This document shows positions 15,595-22,295 of a DNA stretch of 34,781 bases, piece after piece. The DNA is from an uncultured Opitutaceae bacterium (lineage in GTDB: Bacteria > Verrucomicrobiota > Verrucomicrobiia > Opitutales > Opitutaceae): contig CALFXL010000051.1 in NCBI GenBank assembly GCA_937958045.1, forward strand, positions 1 through 34,781, written 5' to 3'. Under the pieces are notes generated by a model. It did no database searches and was not told the origin of the DNA. It saw only the letters and a program-made list of their open reading frames with translations. Made by a program: the position numbers and the translations under genes. Numbering within the stretch: position 1 is the first letter of the stretch; the number at the start of each line of letters is the position of its first letter.

Positions 15595-17241
15595 TCAGCG
15601 TTTGCTGACGGCGGATGCGGGTACTTCCTTGGCGATGTTGATCGCGGAGGAAGCGGCATCGACGCCGCGCAGATCGATCGCGGACGAACGACCGCCGCGC
15701 ACCAACGCCAGCGCGCCCTCTTGGTTCTTCAACGAAACGGAGTGTGTTTCGATTTTCGCGGAATCGCGGATCGCGAGCGCGGGACCGTTTTCGACGCGGA
15801 TCTGGACATCGCTGAAAGAGACGTTCGCGGCGTCGGCGATGTAGACACCGGAGCGAGCGGACATGCGGACGTTTTCGAGACGGATGTTTTCGACGGGCAT
15901 TTCCGGAAGGCCGCGGATGAGCGCGGCGCGTTCGGAGTCGAGCGAAACGACGTCGCGGATGAGGATGTTTCGGAACGCGGGCGTTTCTTCAGAAACAGGC
16001 TTCGCGGCGAGCAGCGGACTGTTGAGCGATTGCGGATCGGCTTCGTCGGGCGCTTTGGTGCCGTAGAAAAGATCGAAGAGCAGTGCTTCGCCCGGGATGT
16101 TGGTCATGCGCACGCGTTCGATCAGAATATCTTCGACGACACCGCCGCGGCCGCGCGTGCTTTTGAAACGCAGACCGACATCCGTGCCCATGAACGTGAC
16201 ATCGGAAACGTGAATGCGACGCACGCCGCCGGACATCTCGCTGCCGACGACAAAACCGCCGTGGCCGTGATAAACGATGCAGTTGCGCACGCGTACATTT
16301 TCCGTCGGACGACCACGTGCGCGGCCTTCGGCATCGCGGCCGGATTTTAGGCAAATCGCGTCGTCGCCGACATCGAAGGAGCTGTTTTCGACGATCACAT
16401 TGGAGCACGATTCGAGATCGAGACCGTCGCCGTTTTGCGCGAACCACGGATTGCGGATGGTGACATTGCGCACGATCACCTGGTCGCACATGAGCGGATG
16501 CACGCACCAGCCGGGAGAGTTTTGAAACGTCGGACCGTCGAGCAGCACATGGCGGCAGTTCACGAGACTGACGAGGACCGGGCGGAGCGAATCGCGTGTG
16601 CGTTGGACAAACTCGGGCGTGCGCGGACCGCGGTGTTCGTTGCCGTCGCGGATTTCGGGCGACGGATACCAGATGTCCTGCGTCGCGTTAACGGCGCCGC
16701 CGGAGTCGACGAGCTTGGCCCATTGGCCGGCGGTCATTTTCATTTTCTTCACCGGACGCCACACCTGGCCGGCGCCATCGAAAACACCTTTGCCGGTGAT
16801 GGCGATGTGCTCGAGATCGCGGCCCGAGATGGGCGACTGGCAACGAAGTTGGGCGCGACCTTCGAAGTTGGTTTCGACAAGCGGATAGTCGGCGCGGTTG
16901 TCGCTGAACTGAACGAGCGCGCCTTCGGCGACGTGCAGTTCCACGCGGCTCTGCATTACGATCGGGCCCGTGCGCCAAAGACCGGCAGGAATGATCACAC
17001 GGCCGCCGCCTTGCGACGCGACGGAGGCGATCGCGCGATTGATCGCGTCGGTGTTGAGCGTGTGTCCATCGGAGATCGCGCCAAAATCGGTGATGCGCAC
17101 GGAGCGTTGGGGGATAGTCGGCGCATCGACCGCGGGAAGCGTCGCCGGATCGAAGGAGGTGGCGGCAAATGTGAAGGTGGAGGAGGCGGCGAAAAGAAGG
17201 GCGGAAACGGCGAGACGTGAGAACGAACGGGGAGTTTTCAT
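15595..17241 (-). CDS. GH28 family polygalacturonase-like hydrolase, secreted
   Basis: GH28 enzymes hydrolyse alpha-1,4-galacturonan and related pectin chains with a right-handed beta-helix. From ATG 17241 the protein has 548 residues with a signal peptide at 1-26 (RLAVSALLFAASSTFTFA). The frame stays open 39 codons further up, but that part would sit before the signal peptide. The N-terminus of the mature domain reads VRITDFGAISDGHTLNTDAI, the usual pectin-lyase-fold entry. All four GH28 signatures are present: NGDGLD (Asn270, Asp272), GDDAICLKSG (Asp293, Asp294), GHGG (His327) and RFK (358-360). After about residue 440 a beta-helix-like tail continues. It is divergent from the endonuclease gene; a 12-bp palindrome lies between them. 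Substrate (homogalacturonan, rhamnogalacturonan or exo-acting) is not determined. Confidence 0.93.
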   Translation of the reverse strand: MKTPRSFSRLAVSALLFAASSTFTFAATSFDPATLPAVDAPTIPQRSVRITDFGAISDGHTLNTDAINRAIASVASQGGGRVIIPAGLWRTGPIVMQSRVELHVAEGALVQFSDNRADYPLVETNFEGRAQLRCQSPISGRDLEHIAITGKGVFDGAGQVWRPVKKMKMTAGQWAKLVDSGGAVNATQDIWYPSPEIRDGNEHRGPRTPEFVQRTRDSLRPVLVSLVNCRHVLLDGPTFQNSPGWCVHPLMCDQVIVRNVTIRNPWFAQNGDGLDLESCSNVIVENSSFDVGDDAICLKSGRDAEGRARGRPTENVRVRNCIVYHGHGGFVVGSEMSGGVRRIHVSDVTFMGTDVGLRFKSTRGRGGVVEDILIERVRMTNIPGEALLFDLFYGTKAPDEADPQSLNSPLLAAKPVSEETPAFRNILIRDVVSLDSERAALIRGLPEMPVENIRLENVRMSARSGVYIADAANVSFSDVQIRVENGPALAIRDSAKIETHSVSLKNQEGALALVRGGRSSAIDLRGVDAASSAINIAKEVPASAVSKR

Positions 17242-17277
17242 AAGCGAAGAAGGCAGGAAGGGCTGGGGGTTCGTGCG

Positions 17278-17289
17278 CATGACGTCATG
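17278..17289. promoter_or_regulatory. 12-bp perfect palindrome in a divergent promoter region
   Basis: CATGACGTCATG is a complete 12-bp palindrome, 37 bases upstream of the GH28 start and 68 bases upstream of the endonuclease start. A short palindrome with a CG centre in this position is a candidate operator for a dimeric repressor. There is no local regulator gene to pair it with. Confidence 0.4.
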
Positions 17290-17356
17290 AGCGGGGAATA
17301 GTTTCACGATGAAAAGGTGGCGTCGGGGCACATCGTTGATTAGCGGGTCGCGCTTC

Positions 17357-18316
17357 ATGGCACGAAAACGATCTTCAGGACGAACCGCACGCAGCGTGAA
17401 ACGCCGTTTCGCGAAGATTTTTCTCCTCGCGAATCTCGTCGTGTGGGGCGCGATCGGCGGCTGGTATCTCTTCCAACCGCCGGAGCGAAAAGTCGAGGTA
17501 TCGCGATTGGTCGGAAACTGGATCGACGGCCGGAAGAACGTGACGGCGTTCGAAGTCGCGTGGGATCTCTGGCAACTTTACGGCAGTGGAGATTTTGTCG
17601 GCGGAGCGACGGTCACAGTCGGCGGAGGCGATGACTTCACGTACGCGGGCTGGCCGGAGAGTTCACGACCGGTGCGTTTGCTGAAGAATCAAGGATATGT
17701 CGTCGGTTACAGCGATGCGTTGGGAAATCCCCTGTGGGCGGCGTACCGCGTTCATGATGTGGAAACGCTCGAAGCGCCGAAGCGTCCCGAAGAGTTTCGC
17801 ACGGATACGCGCACGGCGGTGCGCGTGGAGGCGTCGGATTACACGCGGAGCGGATACGATCGCGGACATCTCGCGCCCAACTACGCGATCGCGACGCGCT
17901 ACGGGAGGACCGCGCAGGAGGAGACGTTTTTGATGTCGAACATCGTGCCGCAGCGGCACGCCTTGAACGCGGGTTTGTGGAAATCGCTCGAGCAAAAAAT
18001 CGCCACGAACTACGCGGCGCGTTTTGGCGAAATTTGGGTGATCGCGGGACCGGTGTTTGGAGAAAAACCGGCGTGGCTGCGGCGGCGTGTCGCGGTGCCG
18101 GAAGGCTTTTTCATGATCGTGGTCGACGAGAGCGAAGGGCGCGTGCGGGCGCAGGCGTTTTTGTTTCCCCAGGAAATTCCCGAACGAGCCGATCTCGCGG
18201 ACTTCGTGGTGAGCATCGACGAGATCGAGCAACGCACGGGATTGGATTTCCTGAGCGATCTGCCCGACGACGTGGAGGACGCGCTGGAGGCAAAACGCGC
18301 GTCGCGGGTGTGGTAA
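17357..18316 (+). CDS. Membrane-anchored DNA/RNA non-specific endonuclease
   Basis: This 319-residue protein belongs to the NUC1/Serratia nuclease (beta-beta-alpha metal) superfamily, which cuts DNA and RNA without sequence preference using one Mg ion. The active-site motif DRGHLAPN is present (Asp168, Arg169, Gly170, His171), and the downstream metal/structure motif reads FLMSNIVPQRHALNAGLW (Asn204 the likely metal ligand). The N-terminus is very basic (ARKRSSGRTARSVKRRF) and followed by a hydrophobic helix at about 20-38, so the catalytic domain probably faces the periplasm. ATG 17357 starts this leader; another in-frame ATG at 17309 is possible. It may serve nutrient scavenging from nucleic acids or defence against incoming DNA. 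No immunity protein gene is adjacent, which argues against a secreted toxin. Confidence 0.9.
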   Translation: MARKRSSGRTARSVKRRFAKIFLLANLVVWGAIGGWYLFQPPERKVEVSRLVGNWIDGRKNVTAFEVAWDLWQLYGSGDFVGGATVTVGGGDDFTYAGWPESSRPVRLLKNQGYVVGYSDALGNPLWAAYRVHDVETLEAPKRPEEFRTDTRTAVRVEASDYTRSGYDRGHLAPNYAIATRYGRTAQEETFLMSNIVPQRHALNAGLWKSLEQKIATNYAARFGEIWVIAGPVFGEKPAWLRRRVAVPEGFFMIVVDESEGRVRAQAFLFPQEIPERADLADFVVSIDEIEQRTGLDFLSDLPDDVEDALEAKRASRVW

Positions 18317-18350
18317 GGGCAGGAGCGCATGATGTGTCGCGGCTTGCGTG

Positions 18351-18371
18351 AGGCGCTTACGCGCCTTTTTT
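18351..18371 (+). terminator. Intrinsic terminator after the endonuclease gene
   Basis: AGGCGC (18351-18356) and GCGCCT (18361-18366) form a 6-bp stem with a TTAC loop followed by six T (18366-18371). It is 35 bases past the endonuclease stop. It also shows that a GTG at 18348, in frame with the next gene, is not a start codon. Confidence 0.8.
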
Positions 18372-18383
18372 GTCGTCGCCCCC

Positions 18384-18977
18384 ATGATCTCGCTTCTCGA
18401 AGGCAAAGGACCTGGCGCCAAGAAACCGGCTGAAAAAGTATTTTCGCTGATGTTGAGCGTGGTCGGCTGCAATCCGCGGATTTGGCGGCGGCTGCTGGTG
18501 CGCGAGACCATGTGGCTGAGCCGGCTGCACGACTCGATCCAAGTGGCGTTTGAATGGTTCGATTATCAGACGCACGTGTTCACGCTGGACGATCTGCGCT
18601 ACGGCAATCCGGTGCGAAAAGGCGACCTCGTCATCGAAGACGACCGCGATGTGGCGCTGGCCGATCTCGATCTGCCGACGCATGAGAAGCTGCTTTATAA
18701 TTACCAGTTTGGCGAAGGTTGGGACGTGGAAATCCGGTTGGAGAAAGTCCTCGAGCTGGAAAAAGGCGTGAACTATCCGCTTTGCATCGCCGGCGAACGT
18801 GCGGGACCGCCCGAGGATTGCGGGGGCTTGGACGCGTTTCACGACATGCTCGCGTGTATCAAGGAACCGAATACCGACCTCGGCCGCGAATGGCTCGAAT
18901 GGCTCGGGCCGGCGTATGATCCGGAAGCCTGCGACGTGGAAAAAATTAACAAAGGTCTCCGCAAACTCGGCAAATGA
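18384..18977 (+). CDS. pRiA4b ORF-3-like family protein
   Basis: This 197-residue protein carries the plasmid pRiA4b ORF-3 domain: FSLMLSVVGCNPRIWRRLLVRETMWLSRLHDSIQVAFEW (positions about 20-58 of the protein) matches the family pattern of a strand, then P-x-IWRR, then L..LH..IQ..F.W, and DYQTHVFTL follows where H-L-H-x-F is usual. Further on come YNYQFGEGWDVEIRLEKV and CIAGERAGPPEDCGG, also family features. The biochemical role of the family is not known to me; it is common on plasmids and in chromosomes. ATG 18384 is used because the upstream terminator occupies earlier in-frame codons. It is a soluble protein with no membrane segment. It is alone on its transcript or shares one only by read-through from the endonuclease gene. 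Confidence 0.85.
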   Translation: MISLLEGKGPGAKKPAEKVFSLMLSVVGCNPRIWRRLLVRETMWLSRLHDSIQVAFEWFDYQTHVFTLDDLRYGNPVRKGDLVIEDDRDVALADLDLPTHEKLLYNYQFGEGWDVEIRLEKVLELEKGVNYPLCIAGERAGPPEDCGGLDAFHDMLACIKEPNTDLGREWLEWLGPAYDPEACDVEKINKGLRKLGK

Positions 18978-19045
18978 GCGTCGGAAAGGGCGGGGTGCCG
19001 ATTTGTTAAAAAGGACTTATAAGCGTGCGGTGCTATAAGCTGCGG

Positions 19046-19076
19046 TTGACTCAGGCTGCCAGCTGGCAGATATAAA
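19046..19076 (+). promoter_or_regulatory. Promoter with 19-bp spacer and central palindrome (MerR-like)
   Basis: TTGACT (19046-19051) and TATAAA (19071-19076) are good -35 and -10 boxes separated by 19 bases. The spacer contains the perfect 14-bp palindrome CTGCCAGCTGGCAG (19056-19069), nearly centred. A 19-20 bp spacer with a dyad inside it is the hallmark of promoters activated by MerR-family regulators. A repressor operator on a 17-bp promoter (-10 GATATA) is the alternative. No MerR gene is in the window. Confidence 0.55.
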
Positions 19077-19171
19077 GCGCGTTCTTTGGCAATGGTGCGC
19101 AGAGGAACGCGGTAAAACGCCTCCGCTGAGCGCCAGGAAAAAGGATCCGTAAGGAAGTCCTGATCAGGAGA

Positions 19172-19411
19172 ATGTCAGCGTTCACCTGTTCGCTAATCGG
19201 TACCGGCACGCAGAAGGGTCTGCATGCAAGGCCGGCGAGCGCGACCATCAGGTTTTCCTACACGAGGAAGCCGGCCGCGACTTCGCGACCCGGCAGGTTC
19301 TTCTTAATAAGGAACCTGACGACGGTCGAAAACAGCGGTGCGAGTACGTCGACCAAAATGGTTTGGCTGACGATCGCTGCTATTAATCAGCACATCACGC
19401 CGGGGCGGTGA
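19172..19411 (+). CDS. Doubtful 79-residue ORF with an HPr-like active-site string
   Basis: The frame from ATG 19172 contains KGLHARPAS at residues 15-23, which fits the PTS HPr active-site signature around His15. The rest does not follow HPr: the downstream part is 14 or so residues too long before anything like the Ser46 region, and the codons (many AGG, TTA, ATA) are unlike those of neighbouring genes. AGGAG ends one base before the ATG, too close to be a good ribosome site, and the stop codon falls inside the terminator stem. I list it because the motif is exact, but a chance frame inside a structured RNA is more likely than a gene. Confidence 0.2.
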   Translation: MSAFTCSLIGTGTQKGLHARPASATIRFSYTRKPAATSRPGRFFLIRNLTTVENSGASTSTKMVWLTIAAINQHITPGR

Positions 19412-19433
19412 CGAAAGTCGCCGCCCCGGTTTT
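19400..19433 (+). terminator. Very strong intrinsic terminator with GAAA tetraloop
   Basis: CCGGGGCGGTGAC (19400-19412) pairs with GTCGCCGCCCCGG (19417-19429), 13 pairs including one T/G wobble, closed by a GAAA tetraloop. TTTT follows at 19430-19433, then ATTTT. It points to a plus-strand transcript ending here, about 70 bases before the next start codon. Confidence 0.92.
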
Positions 19434-19503
19434 ATTTTATCCGGAACGCCCGGTGCGGCGTACGGAACTTGATCCGCGTTTTGCCTGGGAAAAGACTCGG
19501 CGC

Positions 19504-20046
19504 ATGACCGTTTCAGAACGTCTCGCCCAGCATCTTTCGAAAACGCCCGATATCGCTCAGGCCAACTGGGTGGCGGACAATGCCACCGTGGTCGGCGATG
19601 TGACGCTCGGCCCGAAATCGAGCGTGTTTTATGGCGCGGTGTTGCGCGGAGACATCGCACGCATCGTCGTGGGCGAAGGCTCCAATATTCAGGATAACTG
19701 TGTCGTGCATCTGGCCGACGATCTCGACGCGGTGATCGGCAACTGGTGCACGATCGGGCACGCCGCGATCATCCATGCCTGTACGATCGAAGACGAATGT
19801 TTGATCGGCATGGGCGCAACGGTGCTCGATGGCGCGCGCGTAGGCGCACAAAGCATCGTCGGCGCGGGTGCGGTGGTGACGCCGCGCACAGTGATTCCGC
19901 CCGGTTCGATGGTGCTCGGCGCGCCTGCGAAAGTGGTGCGCGCGTTGAGTCCGGAAGAACGCGCGCGACTCAAAGGCTGGGCCGAAAAATACCTCGAAGT
20001 TTCCGCCGCACATGCCGCGCGTCAGAAGGCGGCGGCGGGGAAATAA
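19504..20046 (+). CDS. Gamma-carbonic anhydrase-like left-handed beta-helix protein
   Basis: This 180-residue protein is of the gamma-carbonic anhydrase/YrdA-PaaY family, trimeric hexapeptide-repeat proteins that bind a metal between subunits. The three metal His are present: His69 (CVVHL), His86 and His91 (IGHAAIIHACTI). The supporting residues Arg48 and Asp50 (VLRGD) and Gln63 (NIQDN) are kept, so CO2 hydration is plausible, although many members have no tested activity. Hexapeptide turns run from about 24 to 150 (VVGDVTLG, SVFYGAVLRGDIARIVVGEGSNI and so on), and a C-terminal helix closes the fold. ATG 19504 is chosen; a GTG at 19408 in the same frame lies inside the terminator. It starts 70 bases after that terminator in the same direction, so control by attenuation is possible. 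Confidence 0.9.
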   Translation: MTVSERLAQHLSKTPDIAQANWVADNATVVGDVTLGPKSSVFYGAVLRGDIARIVVGEGSNIQDNCVVHLADDLDAVIGNWCTIGHAAIIHACTIEDECLIGMGATVLDGARVGAQSIVGAGAVVTPRTVIPPGSMVLGAPAKVVRALSPEERARLKGWAEKYLEVSAAHAARQKAAAGK

Positions 20047-20073
20047 CGTGTAGTGAGTTTTTGAATACGCCGT

Positions 20074-20092
20074 GGCCGCCGCCTAGGCGGCC
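20074..20092. terminator. Hairpin over the metF stop codon
   Basis: GGCCGCC (20074-20080) and GGCGGCC (20086-20092) form a 7-bp stem with a GCCTA loop that contains the metF stop codon. It lies between the convergent ends of the carbonic anhydrase-like gene and metF and may act as a shared terminator, but neither strand has a T run directly after it. Confidence 0.4.
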
Positions 20093-20961
20093 AGTCCGGC
20101 GGCGAGGGCGAGCGCGGATTTGGCGCGATTGAGGATGTAGAGATGATAACCAGGCGCGCCGCCGGCGAGCAGTTCGCGGATTTGCGCGAACGCCCAGTCG
20201 AGTCCCACGGCTTCGACCGCGTCGGTGTTGTCGCCGGCTGCTTCCAGTCGCGCGATCAAACGGGCGGGGAGAGTGGCGCCGCACATCTGCGTGAAACGTT
20301 GGATTTGTTTCAGCGAAAGCACGGGCATGATGCCGGGAATGATCGGCGCGGTGATGCCTCGCGCGCGGCATTTTTCGACGAAGCGGAAATAGACGGCGTT
20401 GTCGAAAAACAGCTGCGTGGTGACGAAGTCGCCGCCGGCATCGAGCTTCTCTTTCAAGCGATCGATGTCGGCATCGAGCGAAGGCGCTTCGGGGTGTTTT
20501 TCCGGATAACCGGCGACGCCGAGACAGAAATCGGGATGGCGCGCCTTGAGCAGGGCGGCGAGTTCGGAGGCATGCGCGAGGCCGTTGGTGGACGCGGTGA
20601 AAGTGCTCGCGCCTTTGGGCGGGTCGCCGCGAAGCGTCATGATGTTGCGGAAGTCCCGGGCATGGATGTTGTCCGCGAGCGCATGCAGTTCTTCGCGCGA
20701 ATGTCCCACGCAGGTGAGGTGAGGCATGACCGTGAATCCGAAATCGGCGCGCAGAAAATCGCAGACCTGCGCCGTGCGCTCGCGCGTGCTCCCGCCCGCG
20801 CCGTAAGTGACGGAAACGTAGTCGGGCGCGATGCTCCGCAACGCAGCCGCCGAGGCGCGCAAGGCTTCGACGCCGGCATCGTCCTTGGGAGGGAAAAATT
20901 CGAGCGAACGAAGCGGGCGTTTTTCGGCCAAGAGGGACAGGATAGTCCGGTCGGAACTCAT
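20083..20961 (-). CDS. metF: 5,10-methylenetetrahydrofolate reductase
   Basis: MetF reduces 5,10-methylene-THF to 5-methyl-THF with NAD(P)H and FAD, supplying the methyl group for methionine synthesis. The 292-residue protein is a single TIM barrel of the usual bacterial length. SLEFFPPKDDAG carries the catalytic Glu21 (Glu28 in E. coli). YVSVTYGAGGSTRERT, HLTCVGHSREEL, NIMTLRGDPP, and GVAGYPEKHPEAPSLDADIDRLKEKLDAGGDFVTTQLFFDN are the family blocks in order, and IIPGIMPVLSLKQIQRF follows. I use ATG 20961; a TTG three codons upstream is also open. The leader (20962-21050) is markedly AT-rich and may hold an operator; no riboswitch was recognised. It is convergent with the carbonic anhydrase-like gene. 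Confidence 0.96.
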   Translation of the reverse strand: MSSDRTILSLLAEKRPLRSLEFFPPKDDAGVEALRASAAALRSIAPDYVSVTYGAGGSTRERTAQVCDFLRADFGFTVMPHLTCVGHSREELHALADNIHARDFRNIMTLRGDPPKGASTFTASTNGLAHASELAALLKARHPDFCLGVAGYPEKHPEAPSLDADIDRLKEKLDAGGDFVTTQLFFDNAVYFRFVEKCRARGITAPIIPGIMPVLSLKQIQRFTQMCGATLPARLIARLEAAGDNTDAVEAVGLDWAFAQIRELLAGGAPGYHLYILNRAKSALALAAGLAA

Positions 20962-21053
20962 ATTAATCAACGTATCTTAATTTGATGATATGATGTAAAG
21001 CCGCGAGTTAAGCAACTGAGGTCGCGAGAATGTAAATAATTGTTTTCACGTCA

Positions 21054-22295
21054 CTAAGGAATGAGTTCGAACGTCGGGATGATGACAGGGACTTCTCTTT
21101 CGCCGCGGATGAACGTGAAGGTGATCTCGCGCGCGCGGCGGATGAGCGAATCGAGGCGCGTCAACGGCCAGGCGGAAACGGGTTCGCCATTGATGCGGGC
21201 GACGAGCTCGCCGCGTTGGATGCCGAGTTCGGCGGCGGGGGAGTCGGGCACGACGCCGGCGACACGCCAGTAGGCGGGCGTTTTGGTGAAACTGAGTCCG
21301 GAGCTGCGGCGGGCGTCGGGCGCGATGACGGCGGTGGTGTCGCGGTAAAACGTGACGTTGTTGCGCGGCGGATCGAAGGTGACGCAGAAGTGACGCAAAA
21401 TCTCGCCGCCGATGGAGGAGAGCTGATCGGTGAGGTCGACGATCGGTTGTTCGAGCGTGTAGGCGCCGATGACAAGTGGCTGGCGAAGACGGCCGATCTG
21501 TTGGGGACGATCGCCGGTCAGCGTGCCGACGGTGCCGCCGGCGCGCGGGCCGTATTCAAATTCTGGATGCAGGCCGAACGGATTGAGCATCAGCGAGCCG
21601 TCGCTGCCGGAATCGATGAGCGCGAGAAAGGTTTCGTTGCCGAGTTGGAGCGGGATGATGGGCGTGCGGCGTTCGTTGTTGAAAGGAATGCGCGAGCCGG
21701 GAATGAGCGGCGTGGGGCCGGCGGTGGTGATGACGAGGCGCGATTGCGGATAATCAAGGGAGAAGATGACGTCGCGGAAAAGGGGAAACCCGAGAATGCC
21801 ATCCACGCGGACGCCGAGATGTGCGGACAATTCCGAGCAGTCGTAGACGAAGCCGGGGATGTTGCGAAAATGTGCATCCGAAAGTTGGATACGCCGGATG
21901 TTGACCGAAGGCAGCGCGACGGTGCGTCCATCGGCGGAGCGAATGCGGACGGGCGGGCTGACATTGGGGGATTGCAGGATGCCGTGAGCGGAGGCGAACT
22001 CGGGCGAGACGAGCGTGACCGCCGAGCCGGTATCGACGAGGAAGCGCCAGGGGCCGCTTTTGTCCCAGCGCGCTTCGACGATGAAGTGATTTCCCACGAT
22101 TCGCGCCGGCACGACGACGAGGCGCGCGGTGAGTTTGGTGCTGCCGGGACGCGATTCGCGGCTGGTGAGACGGCGAACGCTCGCGCAACCGTTGAGGAAA
22201 AGAACGAGCAGCAAGGCCCAGCACAAAAGCGGCGACAGCCGGACGCTTTGACCACGGCGGCGGGATGTCGGCGTGAGCTGGGCGGCTGCGATCAT
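21054..22295 (-). CDS. Lipoprotein aspartyl protease with C-terminal PDZ domain
   Basis: This 413-residue protein has a signal peptide with lipobox LFLNGC (Cys37), so it is probably a lipid-anchored periplasmic protein. Two retropepsin-like halves follow: FLVDTGSAVTLV (Asp88) and ALIDSGSDGSLML (Asp228), each with the D-[ST]-G motif that supplies one catalytic Asp, as in bacterial pepsin-like proteins with paired domains. Between them VDGILGFPLFRDVIFSLDYPQSRL is typical of the family. A PDZ domain occupies about 330-405 (VAGVVPDSPAAELGIQRGELVARINGEPV). Its ATG overlaps the TGA of the MFS gene upstream (ATGA), so the two are translationally coupled. Substrates are unknown; processing or quality control of envelope proteins is inference. 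Confidence 0.88.
   Translation of the reverse strand: MIAAAQLTPTSRRRGQSVRLSPLLCWALLLVLFLNGCASVRRLTSRESRPGSTKLTARLVVVPARIVGNHFIVEARWDKSGPWRFLVDTGSAVTLVSPEFASAHGILQSPNVSPPVRIRSADGRTVALPSVNIRRIQLSDAHFRNIPGFVYDCSELSAHLGVRVDGILGFPLFRDVIFSLDYPQSRLVITTAGPTPLIPGSRIPFNNERRTPIIPLQLGNETFLALIDSGSDGSLMLNPFGLHPEFEYGPRAGGTVGTLTGDRPQQIGRLRQPLVIGAYTLEQPIVDLTDQLSSIGGEILRHFCVTFDPPRNNVTFYRDTTAVIAPDARRSSGLSFTKTPAYWRVAGVVPDSPAAELGIQRGELVARINGEPVSAWPLTRLDSLIRRAREITFTFIRGEREVPVIIPTFELIP

Larger units (their letters stand above)
19083..19435 (+). ncRNA. Candidate structured RNA or long attenuator leader, about 350 nt
   Basis: Between the pRiA4b-like gene (ends 18977) and the gamma-carbonic anhydrase start (19504) lie over 500 bases without a convincing gene, of lower GC than the flanks. 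The segment is bounded by the promoter at 19046-19076 and the terminator at 19400-19433. Local helices include TCCTGATCAGGA (19158-19169), GGCCGG (19230-19235) with CCGGCC (19271-19276) enclosing TTCCT/AGGAA (19255-19269), CAGGTTC (19294-19300) with GAACCTG (19312-19318), and GGTCGA (19324-19329) with TCGACC (19349-19354). It lacks the RNase P, tmRNA and 6S signatures I know. A 79-codon frame (19172-19411) overlaps it. It is either an independent RNA, a small mRNA or a leader controlling the next gene. Confidence 0.5.

Noticed and set aside
17357..18316. Nuclease toxin of a polymorphic toxin or CDI system
   Set aside because: The nuclease has only a membrane anchor, no delivery domain, and no small immunity gene directly downstream; the next gene is a pRiA4b-like protein after a terminator.
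18348..18383. GTG start for the pRiA4b-like protein
   Set aside because: The codons lie in the terminator hairpin of the previous gene; ATG 18384 fits the family start.
19051..19248. A 65-codon frame on the minus strand
   Set aside because: It crosses the promoter palindrome and structured region, has no ribosome site or family likeness, and runs against the plus-strand terminator logic.
19083..19435. RNase P RNA, tmRNA or 6S RNA
   Set aside because: The RNase P core (GAGGAAAGTCC-like) and the tmRNA tRNA-like ends and tag are absent, and the single long bulged hairpin of 6S is not formed.
19408..19503. GTG start for the gamma-carbonic anhydrase-like protein
   Set aside because: The GTG is inside the 13-bp terminator stem; the family N-terminus fits ATG 19504.
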